DNA from: Salvia splendens
Lineage: Eukaryota > Streptophyta > Magnoliopsida > Lamiales > Lamiaceae
DNA: 64,000 nt
Assembly: GCF_004379255.2 (NCBI RefSeq)
Contig: NC_056038.1
Coordinates: 28,632,061 to 28,696,060 of the forward strand
Reading direction: 5' to 3'
This document shows positions 49,041 to 63,600 of the stretch, one piece after another (position 1 is the first letter of the stretch; each line of letters begins with the position of its first letter). The notes below the pieces were generated by a model that worked only from the letters and a program-made list of their open reading frames with translations, was not told the DNA's origin and searched no databases. Both the position numbers and the translations under genes were made by a program.

Positions 49041-52000
49041 ATGTGGCTGGACAAGGACCTGGAGCTGTTGTTGCACCAGTTGTGGCTGGACAAGAACCTG
49101 GAGTTGTTGTTGCACCAGTGGTGGCTGGACAAGGACCTGGAGCTGTTGTTGCACCAGTTGTGGCTGGACAAGGACCTGGAGCTGTTGTTGCACCAGTTGT
49201 GGCTGGACAAGGACCTAGAGCTGTTGTTGCACCAGTTGTGGCTGGACAAGGAGCTGCTGTGGTTGGACAAAGACCTGGACCTGTTGTTGCACCTATTGTG
49301 ACCTGGAGCTAATGTTGCACCAGTTGTGGCTGGACAGGGAGCTGCTGCGGGTCGACAAGGACCTGGAGATTTTGTTGCACCAGTTGTGGCTGGACAGGGA
49401 CCTAGAGCTGTTTTTGCACCAGTTGTGGCTAGACAAGGACCTAGAGCTGTTGTTGCACCAGTTGTGGCTGGACAAGAAGCTGTTGTGGCTGGACAAGGAC
49501 TTGGAGTGTTGTTGAACCAATTGTGGCTGGACAAGGACCTGAAGTTGGTGTTGCACCAGTTCTGGCTGGACAAGGACCTGGAGCTGTTGTTGCACCACCA
49601 GTTGTGGCTGGACAAGAACCTGGAGTTGTTGTTGCACCAGTGGTGGCTGGACAAGGACCTGGAGCTGTTGTAGCACCAGTTGTGGCTGGACAAGGACCTG
49701 GAGCTGTTGTTGCACTAGTTGTGGCTGAACTAGGAGCTGCTGTGGTTGGACAAGGACCTGGTGTTGTTGTTGCACTAGTTGTGGCAGGACAAGGACCTGG
49801 AGCTGTTGTTACACCAGTTGTGGCTGGACAAGGAGCGGTTGTGGCTGGGCAAGGACCTGGTGCTGTTGTTGCACCAGTTGTGGCTGGACAAGGACCTGGA
49901 GCTGTTGTTGCACTAGTTGTGGCAGGACAAGGAGCTGTTGTGGCTGGACAAGGACCTGGAGCTGTTGTGACACCAGTTGTGGCTGGACAAGGAGCTGTTG
50001 TGGCTGGACATGGACCTGGTGCTTTTGTTGCACCAGTTGTGGCTGGACAAGAACCTGGAGCTGTTGTTGCACCAGTGGTGGCTGGACAAGGACCTGGAGC
50101 TGTTTTTGCACCAGTTGTGGCTGGACAAGGACCTGGAGCTGTTGTTGCACCAGTTGTGGCTGAACTAGGAGCTGCTGTGGTTGGACAAGGACCTGGTGCT
50201 ATTGTTGCACTTGTTGTGGCTGGACAAGGACCTGGAGCTGTTGTTGCACCAGTTGTGGCTGGACAAGGAGCGGTTGTGGCTGGGCAAGGACCTGGTGCTG
50301 TTGTTGCACCAGTTGTGGCTGGACAAGGACCTGGAGCTGTTGTTGCACTAGTTGTGGCTGGACAAGGAACTGTTGTGGGTGGATAAGGACCTAGAGCTGT
50401 TATTGCACCAGTTGTGGCTGGACAAGGCACTGTTGTGGTTGGACAGGGACCTGGTGCTGTTGTTGCATCAATTGTGGTTTGACAAGGACCTGGAGCTGTT
50501 GTTGCACTAGTTGTGGCTGGACAGGACCTGAAGCTGTTGTTGCACCAGTTGTGGCTGAACTAGGAGCTGCTGTGGCTGGACAAGGACCTGGTGCTGTTGT
50601 TGCACTAGTTGTGGCTCGACAAGGTCCTGGAGCTGTTGTTGCACCAGTTATGGCTGGACAAGGACCTGGAGTTGTTGTTGCACCAGTTGTGGCTGGACAA
50701 GGACCTGAAGTTGTTGCACCAGTTGTGACGGCACAAGGAGCTGCTGTGGCTGGACAAGGACCTGGAGCTGTTATTGCACCAGTTGTGGCTGGACAGGGTC
50801 CTGGAGCTGTTATTGCACCAGTTGTGGCTGGACAAGGCGCTGCTGTGGCTGGACAAGGACCTAGAGCTGTTTTTGCACCAGTTGTGGCTACTAGAGCTGT
50901 TGTTGCACCAGTTGTGGCTGGACAAGGAGCTGTTGTGGCTGGACAGGGACATGGAGTGTTGTTGCAGCAGTTGTGGCTGGACAAGGACCTGGAGTTGTTG
51001 TTGCACCAGTTGTGGCTGGACAAGGAGCTGCTGTGGTTGGACAAAGACCTGGACCTGTTGTTGCACCTATTGTGACCTGGAGCTAATGTTGCACCAGTTG
51101 TGGCTGGACAGGGAGCTGCTGCGGCTGGACAAGGACCTGGAGATTTTGTTGCACCAGTTGTGGCTGGACAGGGACCTAGAGCTGTTTTTGCACCAGTTGT
51201 GGCTAGACAAGGACCTAGAGCTGTTGTTGCACCAGTTGTGGCTGGACAAGAAGCTGTTGTGGCTGGACAAGGACCTGGAGTGTTGTTGAACCAATTGTGG
51301 CTGGACAAGGACCTGAAGCTGTTGTTGCACCAGTTGTGGCTGGACAAGGAGCTGATGTGGCTGGACAAGGACCTGGAGCTGTTGTTGCACCAGTTGTGGC
51401 TGGACAAGAACCTGGAGTTGTTGTTGCACCAGTGGTGGCTGGACAAGGACCTGGAGCTGTTGTTGCACCAGTTGTGGCTGGACAAGGACCTGGAGCTGTT
51501 GTTGCACCAGTTGTGGCTGGACAAGGACCTAGAGCTGTTGTTGCACCAGTTGTGGCTGGACAAGGAGCTGCTGTGGTTGGACAAAGACCTGGACCTGTTG
51601 TTGCACCTATTGTGACCTGGAGCTAATGTTGCACCAGTTGTGGCTGGACAGGGAGCTGCTGCGGGTGGACAAGGACCTGGAGATTTTGTTGCACCAGTTG
51701 TGGCTGGACAGGGACCTAGAGCTGTTTTTGCACCAGTTGTGGCTAGACAAGGACCTAGAGCTGTTGTTGCACCAGTTGTGGCTGGACAAGAAGCTGTTGT
51801 GGCTGGACAAGGACTTGGAGTGTTGTTGAACCAATTGTGGCTGGACAAGGACCTGAAGTTGGTGTTGCACCAGTTCTGGCTGGACAAGGACCTGGAGCTG
51901 TTGTTGCACCAGTTGTGGCTGGACAAGAACCTGGAGTTGTTGTTGCACCAGTGGTGGCTGGACAAGGACCTGGAGCTGTTGTAGCACCAGTTGTGGCTGG

Positions 52001-54602
52001 ACAAGGACCTGGAGCTGTTGTTGCACTAGTTGTGGCTGAACTAGGAGCTGCTGTGGTTGGACAAGGACCTGGTGTTGTTGTTGCACTAGTTGTGGCAGGA
52101 CAAGGACCTGGAGCTGTTGTTACACCAGTTGTGGCTGGACAAGGAGCGGTTGTGGCTGGGCAAGGACCTGGTGCTGTTGTTGCACCAGTTGTGGCTGGAC
52201 AAGGACCTGGAGCTGTTGTTGCACTAGTTGTGGCAGGACAAGGAGCTGTTGTGGCTGGACAAGGACCTGGAGCTGTTGTGACACCAGTTGTGGCTGGACA
52301 AGGAGCTGTTGTGGCTGGACATGGACCTGGTGCTTTTGTTGCACCAGTTGTGGCTGGACAAGAACCTGGAGCTGTTGTTGCACCAGTGGTGGCTGGACAA
52401 GGACCTGGAGCTGTTTTTGCACCAGTTGTGGCTGGACAAGGACCTGGAGCTGTTGTTGCACCAGTTGTGGCTGAACTAGGAGCTGCTGTGGTTGGACAAG
52501 GACCTGGTGCTATTGTTGCACTTGTTGTGGCTGGACAAGGACCTGGAGCTGTTGTTGCACCAGTTGTGGCTGGACAAGGAGCGGTTGTGGCTGGGCAAGG
52601 ACCTGGTGCTGTTGTTGCACCAGTTGTGGCTGGACAAGGACCTGGAGCTGTTGTTGCACTAGTTGTGGCTGGACAAGGAACTGTTGTGGGTGGATAAGGA
52701 CCTAGAGCTGTTATTGCACCAGTTGTGGCTGGACAAGGCACTGTTGTGGTTGGACAGGGACCTGGTGCTGTTGTTGCATCAATTGTGGTTTGACAAGGAC
52801 CTGGAGCTGTTGTTGCACTAGTTGTGGCTGGACAGGACCTGAAGCTGTTGTTGCACCAGTTGTGGCTGAACTAGGAGCTGCTGTGGCTGGACAAGGACCT
52901 GGTGCTGTTGTTGCACTAGTTGTGGCTCGACAAGGTCCTGGAGCTGTTGTTGCACCAGTTATGGCTGGACAAGGACCTGGAGTTGTTGTTGCACCAGTTG
53001 TGGCTGGACAAGGACCTGAAGTTGTTGCACCAGTTGTGACGGCACAAGGAGCTGCTGTGGCTGGACAAGGACCTGGAGCTGTTATTGCACCAGTTGTGGC
53101 TGGACAGGGTCCTGGAGCTGTTATTGCACCAGTTGTGGCTGGACAAGGCGCTGCTGTGGCTGGACAAGGACCTAGAGCTGTTTTTGCACCAGTTGTGGCT
53201 ACTAGAGCTGTTGTTGCACCAGTTGTGGCTGGACAAGGAGCTGTTGTGGCTGGACAGGGACATGGAGTGTTGTTGCAGCAGTTGTGGCTGGACAAGGACC
53301 TGGAGTTGTTGTTGCACCAGTTGTGGCTGGACAAGGAGCTGCTGTGGTTGGACAAAGACCTGGACCTGTTGTTGCACCTATTGTGACCTGGAGCTAATGT
53401 TGCACCAGTTGTGGCTGGACAGGGAGCTGCTGCGGCTGGACAAGGACCTGGAGATTTTGTTGCACCAGTTGTGGCTGGACAGGGACCTAGAGCTGTTTTT
53501 GCACCAGTTGTGGCTAGACAAGGACCTAGAGCTGTTGTTGCACCAGTTGTGGCTGGACAAGAAGCTGTTGTGGCTGGACAAGGACCTGGAGTGTTGTTGA
53601 ACCAATTGTGGCTGGACAAGGACCTGAAGCTGTTGTTGCACCAGTTGTGGCTGGACAAGGAGCTGATGTGGCTGGACAAGGACCTGGAGCTGTTGTTGCA
53701 CCAGTTGTGGCTGGACAAGAACCTGGAGTTGTTGTTGCACCAGTGGTGGCTGGACAAGGACCTGGAGCTGTTGTTGCACCAGTTGTGGCTGGACAAGGAC
53801 CTGGAGCTGTTGTTGCACCAGTTGTGGCTGGACAAGGACCTGGAGCTGTTGTTGCACCAGTTGTGGCTGGACAAGGAGCTGCTGTGGTTGGACAAAGACC
53901 TGGACCTGTTGTTGCACCTATTGTGACCTGGAGCTAATGTTGCACCAGTTGTGGCTGGACAGGGAGCTGCTGCGGGTGGACAAGGACCTGGAGATTTTGT
54001 TGCACCAGTTGTGGCTGGACAGGGACCTAGAGCTGTTTTTGCACCAGTTGTGGCTAGACAAGGACCTAGAGCTGTTGTTGCACCAGTTGTGGCTGGACAA
54101 GAAGCTGTTGTGGCTGGACAAGGACTTGGAGTGTTGTTGAACCAATTGTGGCTGGACAAGGACCTGAAGTTGGTGTTGCACCAGTTCTGGCTGGACAAGG
54201 ACCTGGAGCTGTTGTTGCACCAGTTGTGGCTGGACAAGAACCTGGAGTTGTTGTTGCACCAGTGGTGGCTGGACAAGGACCTGGAGCTGTTGTAGCACCA
54301 GTTGTGGCTGGACAAGGACCTGGAGCTGTTGTTGCACTAGTTGTGGCTGAACTAGGAGCTGCTGTGGTTGGACAAGGACCTGGTGTTGTTGTTGCACTAG
54401 TTGTGGCAGGACAAGGACCTGGAGCTGTTGTTACACCAGTTGTGGCTGGACAAGGAGCGGTTGTGACTGGGCAAGGACCTGGTGCTGTTGTTGCACCAGT
54501 TGTGGCTGGACAAGGACCTGGAGCTGTTGTTGCACTAGTTGTGGCAGGACAAGGAGCTGTTGTGGCTGGACAAGGACCTGGAGCTGTTGTGACACCAGTT
54601 GT
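47711..54602. repeat. 2,311-bp higher-order repeat, three copies
   Basis: Copies are 47,711-50,024 (2,314 bp), 50,025-52,335 (2,311 bp) and about 52,336-54,602 (incomplete at its right end). The 3 extra bases in copy 1 are a doubled CAC (CACCACCAG near 49,595). Each copy contains two 11-bp-deleted units 540 bp apart (48,754/49,294; 51,068/51,608; 53,379/53,919), showing an older 540-bp duplication inside the unit. Copies are almost identical apart from scattered changes such as GGGTCGACAAGG near 49,350 against GGGTGGACAAGG in the others. Confidence 0.92.
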
Positions 54603-54639
54603 AGCTGGACAAGGAGCTGTTGTGGCTGGACAAGGAGCT

Positions 54640-57600
54640 GTTGTTGCACCAATTGTGGCTGGACAAGGACCTGGAGCTGTTGTTGCTCCTGTTGTGGCTG
54701 GACAAGGACCTGGAGTTGTTGTTGCACCAGTTGTGGCTGGACAAGGAGCTGCTGTGGCTGGACAAGGACCTGAAGTTGTTGTTGCACTAGTTGTGGCTGG
54801 ACAGGGTCCTGGAGCTGTTGTTGCACCAGTTGTGGCTAGACAAGGCGCTGCTGTTGCTGGACAAAGACCTGGAGCTGTTGTAGCACCTATTGTGACCTGG
54901 AGCTAATGTTGCACCAGTTATGGCTGGACAGGGAGCTGCTATGGCTGGACAAGGACCTGGAGATTTTGTTGCACCAGTTGTGGCTGGACAGGGACCTAGA
55001 GCTGTTTTTGCACCAGTTGTGGCTAGACAAGGACCTAGAGCTGTTGTTGCACCAGTTGTGGCTGGACAAGGAGCTGTTGTGGCTGGACAAGGACCTGGAG
55101 TGTTGTTGAACCAATTGTGGCTGGACAAGGACCTGAAGCTGTTGTTGCACCAGTTGTTGCTGGACTAGGCGCTGATATGGCTGGACAAGGAACTGGAGCT
55201 GTTGTTGCATTAGTTGTGGCTGGACAAGAAGCTGCTGTGGCTGGACATGGACCTGGAACTTTTGTTGCACCAGTTGGGGCAGGACAAGGACCTGGAGCTG
55301 TTGTTGCACCAGTTGTGGCTGGACAAGGAACTGATGTGGCTGGATAAGGACCAGGAGTTGTTGTTGCACCAGTTGTGGCTGGACAAGGAGCTGTTGTGGT
55401 TGGACAAGGACCTGGAGCTATTGTTGCACCAGTTGTGGCTGGACAAGGACCTGGAGCTGTTGTTGCACCAGTTGTGGCTGGACAAGGACCTGTTGCGGCT
55501 GGACAAGGACCTGGAGCTGTTGTTGCACCAGTTGTGGCTGAACTAGGAGCTGTTGTGGCTGGACAAGGACCTGGTGCTGTTGTTGCACTAGTTGTGGCTG
55601 GACAAGGACCTGGAACTGTTGTTGCACCAGTTGTGGCTGGACAAGGAACTGTTGTGGCTGGACAAGGACCTGGAGCTGTTATTGCACCAGTTGTGGCTGG
55701 ACAAGGCGCTGTTGTGGTTGGACAAGGTCCTGGTGCTGTTGTTGCACCAATTGTGGTTGGACAAGGACCTGGGGCTGTTATTGCACCAGTTGTGGCTGGA
55801 CAAGGCACTGTTGTGGTTGGACAAGGACCTAGAGCTGTTTTTGCACCAGTTGTGGCTACTAGAGCTGTTGTTGCACCAGTTGTGGCTGGACAAGGAGCTG
55901 TTGTGGCTGGACAGGGACATGGAGTGTTGTTGCAGCAGTTGTGGCTGGACAAGGACCTGGAGTTGTTGTTGCACCAGTTGTGGCTGGACAAGGAGCTGCT
56001 GTGGTTGGACAAAGACCTGGACCTGTTGTTGCACCTATTGTGACCTGGAGCTAATGTTGCACCAGTTGTGGCTGGACAGGGAGCTGCTGCGGCTGGACAA
56101 GGACCTGGAGATTTTGTTGCACCAGTTGTGGCTAGACAAGGACCTAGAGCTGTTGTTGCACCAGTTGTGGCTAGACAAGGACCTAGAGCTGTTGTTGCAC
56201 CAGTTGTGGCTGGACAAGAAGCTGTTGTGGCTGGACAAGGACCTGGAGTGTTGTTGAACCAATTGTGGCTGGACAAGGACCTGAAGCTGTTGTTGCACCA
56301 GTTGTGGCTGGACAAGGAGCTGATGTGGCTGGACAAGGACCTGGAGCTGTTGTTGCACCAGTTGTGGCTGGACAAGAACCTGGAGTTGTTGTTGCACCAG
56401 TGGTGGCTGGACAAGGACCTGGAGCTGTTGTTGCACCAGTTGTGGCTGGACAAGGACCTGGAGCTGTTGTTGCACCAGCTGTGGCTGGACAAGGACCAGA
56501 AGTTGTTGCACCAGTTGTGACGGCACAAGGAGCTGTTGTGGCTGGACAAGGACCTGGAGCTGTTATTGCACCAGTTGTGGCTGGACAGGGTCCTGGAGCT
56601 GTTATTGCACCAGTTGTGGCTGGACAAGGGGCTGCTGTGGCTGGACAAGGACCTAGAGCTGTTTTTGCACCAGTTGTGGCTACTAGAGCTGTTGTTGCAC
56701 CAGTTGTGGCTGGACAAGGAGCTGTTGTGGCTGGACAGGGACATGGAGTGTTGTTGCAGCAGTTGTGGCTGGACAAGGACCTGGAGTTGTTGTTGCACCA
56801 GTTGTGGCTGGACAAGGAGCTGCTGTGGTTGGACAAAGACCTGGACCTGTTGTTGCACCTATTGTGACCTGGAGCTAATGTTGCACCAGTTGTGGCTGGA
56901 CAGGGAGCTGCTGCGGCTGGACAAGGACCTGGAGATTTTGTTGCACCAGTTGTGGCTGGACAGGGACCTAGAGCTGTTTTTGCACCAGTTGTGGCTAGAC
57001 AAGGACCTAGAGCTGTTGTTGCACCAGTTGTGGCTGGACAAGAATCTGTTGTGGCTGGACAAGGACCTGGAGTGTTGTTGAACCAATTGTGGCTGGACAA
57101 GGACCTGAAGCTGTTGTTGCACCAGTTGTGGCTGGACAAGGAGCTGATGTGGCTGGACAAGGACCTGGAGCTGTTGTTGCACCAGTTGTGGCTGGACAAG
57201 AACCTGGAGTTGTTGTTCTACCAGTGGTGGCTGGACAAGGACCTGGAGCTGTTGTTGCACCAGTTGTGGCTGGACAAGGACCTGGAGCTGTTGTTGCACC
57301 AGTTGTGGCTGGACAAGGACCAGGAGCTGTTGTTGCACCAATTGTGGCTGGACAAGGAGCTGCTGTGGTTGGACAAAGACCTGGACCTGTTGTTGCACCT
57401 ATTGTGACCTGGAGCTAATGTTGCACCAGTTGTGGCTGGACAGGGAGCTGCTGCGGGTGGACAAGGACCTGGAGATTTTGTTGCACCAGTTGTGGCTGGA
57501 CAGGGACCTAGAGCTGTTGTTGCACCAGTTGTGGCTGGACAAGAAGCTGTTGTGGCTGGACAAGGACTTGGAGTGTTGTTGAACCAATTGTGGCTGGACA

Positions 57601-60600
57601 AGGACCTGAAGTTGGTGTTGCACCAGTTGTGGCTGGACAAGGACCTGGAGCTGTTGTTGCACCAGTTGTGGCTGGACAAGAACCTGGAGTAGTTGTTGCA
57701 CCAGTGGTGGCTGGACAAGGACCTGGAGCTGTTGTAGCACCAGTTGTGGCTGGACAAGGACCTGGAGCTGTTGTTGCACCAGTTGTGGCTGAACTAGGAG
57801 CTGCTGTGGTTGGACAAGGACCTGGTGTTGTTGTTGCACTAGTTGTGGCAGGACAAGGACCTGGAGCTGTTGTTACACCAGTTGTGGCTGGACAAGGAGC
57901 GGTTGTGGCTGGGCAAGGACCTGGTGCTGTTGTTGCACCAGTTGTGGCTGGACAAGGACCTGGAGCTGTTGTTGCACTAGTTGTGGCAGGACAAGGAGCT
58001 GTTGTGGCTGGACAAGGACCTGGAGCTGTTGTGACACCAGTTGTGGCTGGACAAGGAGCTGTTGTGGCTGGACATGGACCTGGTGCTTTTGTTGCACCAA
58101 TTGTGGCTGGACAAGGACCTGGAGCTGTTGTTGCTCCAGTTGTGGCTTGACAAAGAGCTGTTGTGGCTGGACAAGGACCTGGAGTTGTTGTTGCACCAGT
58201 TGTGGCTGGACAAGGAGCTGCTGTGGCTGGACAAGGACCTGGAGCTGTTGTTGCACTAGTTGTGGCTGGACAGGGTCCTGGAGCTTTTGTTGCACCAGTT
58301 GTGGCTAGACAAGGCGCTGCTGTTGCTGGACAAAGACCTGGAGCTGTTGTTGCACCTATTGTGACCTGGAGCTAATGTTGCACCAGTTATGGCTGGACAG
58401 GGACCTGCTATGGCTGGACAAGGACCTGGAGATATTGTTGCACCAGTTGTGGCTGGACAGGGACCTAGAGCTGTTTTTGCACCAGTTGTGGCTAGACAAG
58501 GACCTAGAGCAGTTGTTGCACCAGTTGTGGCTGGACAAGGAGCTGTTGTGGCTGGACAAGGACCTGGAGTGTTGTTGAACCAATTGTGGCTGGACAAGGA
58601 CCTGAAGCTGTTGTTGCACCAGTTGTTGCTGGACAAGGCGCTGATATGGCTGGACAAGGAACTGGAGCTGTTGTTGCATTAGTTGTGGCTGGACAAGGAG
58701 CTGCTGTGGCTGGACATGGACCTGGAACTTTTGTTGCACCAGTTGGGGCAGGACAAGGACCTGGAGCTGTTGTTGCACCAGTTGTGGCTGGACAAGGAAC
58801 TGATGTGGCTGGATAAGGACCAGGAGTTGTTGTTGCACCAGTTGTGGCTGGACAAGGAGCTGTTGTGGTTGGACAAGGACCTGGAGCTATTGTTGCACCA
58901 GTTGTGGCTGGACAAGGACCTGGAGCTGTTGTTGCACCAGTTGTGGCTGGACAAGGACCTGTTGCGGCTGGACAAGGACCTGGAGCTGTTGTTGCACCAG
59001 TTGTGGCTGAACTAGGAGCTGTTGTGGCTGGACAAGGACCTGGTGCTGTTGTTGCACTAATTGTGGCTGGACAAGGACCTGGAACTGTTGTTGCACCAGT
59101 TGTGGCTGGACAAGGAACTGTTGTGGCTGGACAAGGACCTGGAGCTGTTATTGCACCAGTTGTGGCTGGACAAGGCGCTGTTGTGGTTGGACAAGGTCCT
59201 GGTGCTGTTGTTGCACCAATTGTGGTTGGACAAGGACCTGAGGCTGTTATTGCACCAGTTGTGGCTGGACAAGGCGCTGTTGTGGTTGGACAAGGACCTG
59301 GTGCTGTAGTTGCACCAATTGTGGTTTGACAAGGACCTGGAGCTGTTGTTGCACTAGTTATGGCTGGACAGGACCTGATGTTGTTGTTGCACCAGTTGTT
59401 GCTGAACTAGGAGCTGCTGTGGCTGGACAAGGACCTGGTGCTGTTGTTGCACTAGTTGTGGCTCGACAAGGACCTGGAGCTGTTGTTGCACCAGTTATGG
59501 CTGGACAAGGACCTGGAGTTGTTGTTGCACCAGTTGTGGCTGGACAAGGACCTGAAGTTGTTGCACCAGTTGCGACGGCACAAGGAGCTGTTGTGGCTGG
59601 ACAAGGACCTGGAGCTGTTGTTGCACCAGTTGTGGCTGGACAGGGTCCTGGAGCTGTTATTGCACCAGTTGCGGCTGGACAAGGCGCTGCTGTGGCTGGA
59701 CAAGGACCTACAGCTGTTTTTGCACCAGTTGTGGCTACTAGAGCTGTTGTTGCACCAGTTGTGGCTGGACAAGGAGCTGTTGTGGCTGGACAGGGACATG
59801 GAGTGTTGTTACACCAGTTGTGGCTGGACAAGGACCTGGAGTTGTTGTTGCACCAGTTGTGGCTGGACAAGGAGCTGCTGTGGTTGGACATAGACCTGGA
59901 CCTGTTGTTGCACCTATTGTGACCTGGAGCTAATGTTGCACCAGTTGTGGCTGGACAGGGAGCTGCTGCGGCTGGACAAGGACCTGGAGATTTTGTTGCA
60001 CCAGTTGTTGCTCGACAGGGACCTAGAGCTGTTTTTGCACCAGTTGTGGCTAGACAAGGACCTAGAGCTGTTGTTGCACCAGTTGTGGCTGGACAAGAAG
60101 CTGTTGTGGCTGGACAAGGACCTGGAGTGTTGTTGAACCAATTGTGGCTGGACAAGGACCTGAAGTTGTTGTTGCACCAGTTGTTGCTGGATAAGGACCA
60201 GGAGCTGTTGTTGCACCAGTTGTGGCTGGACAAGGAGCTGTTGTGGCTGGACAAGGACCTGGAGCTATTGTTGCACCAGTTGTGGCTGGACAAGGACCTG
60301 GAGCTATTGTTGCACCAGTTGTGGCTGGACAAGGACCTGTTGTGGCTGGAAAAGGACCTGGAGCTGTTGTTGCACCAGTTGTGGTTGAACTAGGAGCTGT
60401 TGTGGCTGGACAAGGACCTGGTGCTGTTGTTGCACTAGTTGTGGCTGGACAAGGACCTGGAACTGTTGTTGCACCAGTTGTGGCTGGACAAGGACTTGGT
60501 GCTGTTGTTGCACTAGTTGTGGCTGGACAAGGAACTGTTGTGGCTGGACAAGGACCTGGAGCTGTTATTGCACCAGTTGTGGCTGGACAAGGCGCTGTTG

Positions 60601-63600
60601 TGGTTGGACAAGGTCCTGGTGCTGTTGTTGCACCAATTGTGGTTGGACAAGGACCTGGAGCTGTTATTGCACCAGTTGTGGCTGGACAAGGCGCTGTTGT
60701 GGTTGGACAAGGACCTGGTGCTGTTGTTGCACCAATTGTGGTTTGACAAGGACCTGGAGCTGTTGTTGCACTAGTTGTGGCTGGACAGGACCTGAAGCTA
60801 TTGTTGCACCAGTTGTGGCTGAACTAGGAGCTGCTGTGGCTGGACAAGGACCTGGTGCTGTTGTTGCACTAGTTGTGGCTCGACAAGGACCTGGAGCTGT
60901 TGTTGCACCAGTTATGGCTGGACAAGGACCTGGAGTTGTTGTTGCACCAGTTGTGGCTGGACAAGGACCTGAAGTTGTTGCACCAGTTGTGACGGCACAA
61001 GGAGCTGCTGTGGCTGGACAAGGACCTGGAGCTGTTGTTGCACCAGTTGTGGCTGGACAGGGTTTTGGAGCTGTTATTGCACCAGTTGTGGCTGGACAAG
61101 GCGCTGCTGTGGCTGGACAAGGACCTAGAGCTGTTTTTGCACCAGTTGTGGCTACTAGAGCTGTTGTTGCACCAGTTGTGGCTGGACAAGGAGATGTTGT
61201 GGCTGGACAGGGACATGGAGTGTTGTTGCACCAGTTGTGGTTGGACAAGGACCTGGAGTTGTTGTTGCACCAGTTGTGGCTGGACAAGGAGCTGTTGTGG
61301 TTGGACAAAGACCTGGACCTGTTGTTGCACCTATTGTGACCTGGAGCTAATGTTGCACCAGTTGTGGCTGGACAGGGAGCTGCTGCGGGTGGACAAGGAC
61401 CTGGAGATTTTGTTGCACCAGTTGTGGCTGGACAGGGACCTAGAGCTGTTTTTGCACCAGTTGTGGCTAGACAAGGACCTAGAGCTGTTGTTGCACCAGT
61501 TGTGGCTGGACAAGAAGCTGTTGTGGCTGGACAAGGACTTGGAGTGTTGTTGAACCAATTGTGGCAGGACAAGGACCTGAAGTTGTTGTTGCACTAGTTG
61601 TGGCTGGACAAGGACCTGGAGCTGTTGTTGCACCAGTTGTGGCTGGACAAGAACCTGGAGTTGTTGTTGCACCAGTGGTGGCTGGACAAGGACCTGGAGA
61701 TGTTGTAGCACCAGTTGTGGCTGGACAAGGACCTGGAGCTGTTGTTGCACCAGTTGTGGCTGAACTAGGAGCTGCTGTGGTTGGACAAGGACCTGGTACT
61801 GTTGTTGCACTAGTTGTGGCAGGACAAGGACCTGGAGCTGTTGTTACACCAGTTGTGGCTTGACAAGGAGCGGTTGTGGCTGGGCAAGGACCTGGTGCTG
61901 TTGTTGCACCAGTTGTGGCTGGACAAGGACCTGGAGCTGTTGTTGCACTAGTTGTGGCTGGACAAGGAGCTGTTGTGGCTGGACAAGGACCTGGAACTGT
62001 TGTGACACCAGTTGTGGCTGGACAAGGAGCTGTTGTGGCTGGACATGGACCTGGTGCTTTTTTGCACCAATTGTGGCTGGACAAGGACCTGGAGCTATTG
62101 TTGCTCCAGTTGTGGCTTGACAAAGAGCTGTTGTGGCTGGACAAGGACCTGGAGTTGTTGTTGCACCAGTTGTGGCTGGACAAGGAGCTGCTGTGGCTGG
62201 ACAAGGACCTGGAGCTGTTGTTGCACTAGTTGTGGCTGGACAGGGTCCTGGAGCTGTTGTTGCACCAGTTGTGGCTAGACAAGGCGCTGCTGTTGCTGGA
62301 CAAAGACCTGGAGCTGTTGTTGCACCTATTGTGACCTGGAGCTAATGTTGCATTAGTTATGGCTGGACAGGGAGCTGCCATGGCTGGACAAGGACCTGGA
62401 GATTTTGTTGCACCAGTTGTGGCTGGACAGGGACCTAGAGCTGTTTTTGCACCAGTTGTGACTACACAAGGACCTAGAGCTGTTGTTGCACCAGTTGTGG
62501 CTGGACAAGGAGCTGTTGTGGCTGGACAAGGACCTGGAGTGTTGTTGAACCAATTGTGGCTGGACAAGGACCTGAAGCTGTTGTTGCACCAGTTGTTGCT
62601 GGACAAGGCGCTGATATGGCTGGACAAGGAACTGGAGCTGTTGTTGCATTAGTTGTGGCTGGACAAGGAGCTGCTGTGGCTGGACATGGACCTGGAACTT
62701 TTGTTGCACCAGTTGGGGCAGGACAAGGACCTGGAGATGTTGTTGCACCAGTTGTGGCTGGACAAGGAACTGATGTGGCTGGACAGGGACATGGAGTGTT
62801 GTTACACCAGTTGTGGCTGGACAAGGACCTGGAGTTGTTGTTGCACCAGTTGTGGCTGGACAAGGAGCTGCTGTGGTTGGACATAGACCTGGACCTGTTG
62901 TTGCACCTATTGTGACCTGGAGCTAATGTGGCACCAGTTGTGGCTGGACAGGGAGCTGCTGCGGCTGGACAAGGACCTGGAGATTTTGTTGCACCAGTTG
63001 TGGCTCGACAGGGACCTAGAGCTGTTTTTGCACCAGTTGTGGCTAGACAAGGACCTAGAGCTGTTGTTGCACCAGTTGTGGCTGGACAAGAAGCTGTTGT
63101 GGCTGGACAAGGACCTGGAGTGTTGTTGAACCAATTGTGGCTGGACAAGGACCTGAAGTTGTTGTTGCACCAGTTGTGGCTGGATAAGGACCAGGAGCTG
63201 TTGTTGCACCAGTTGTGGCTGGACAAGGAGCTGTTGTGGTTGGACAAGGACCTGGAGCTATTGTTGCACCAGTTGTGGCTGGACAAGGACCTGGAGCTGT
63301 TGTTGCACCAGTTGTGGCTGGACGAGGACCTGTTGTGGCTGGACAAGGACCTGGAGCTGTTGTTGCACCAGTTGTGGCTGAACTAGGAGCTGTTGTGGCT
63401 GGACAAGGACCTGGTGCTGTTGTTGCACTAGTTGTGGCTGGACAAGGACCTGGAACTGTTGTTGCACCAGTTGTGGCTGGACAAGGAGCGGTTATGGCTG
63501 GGCGAGGACTTGGTGCTGTTGTTGCACCAGTTGTGGCTGGACAAGGACCTGGAGCTGTTGTTGCACTAGTTGTGGCTGGACAAGGCGCTGTTGTGGTTGG

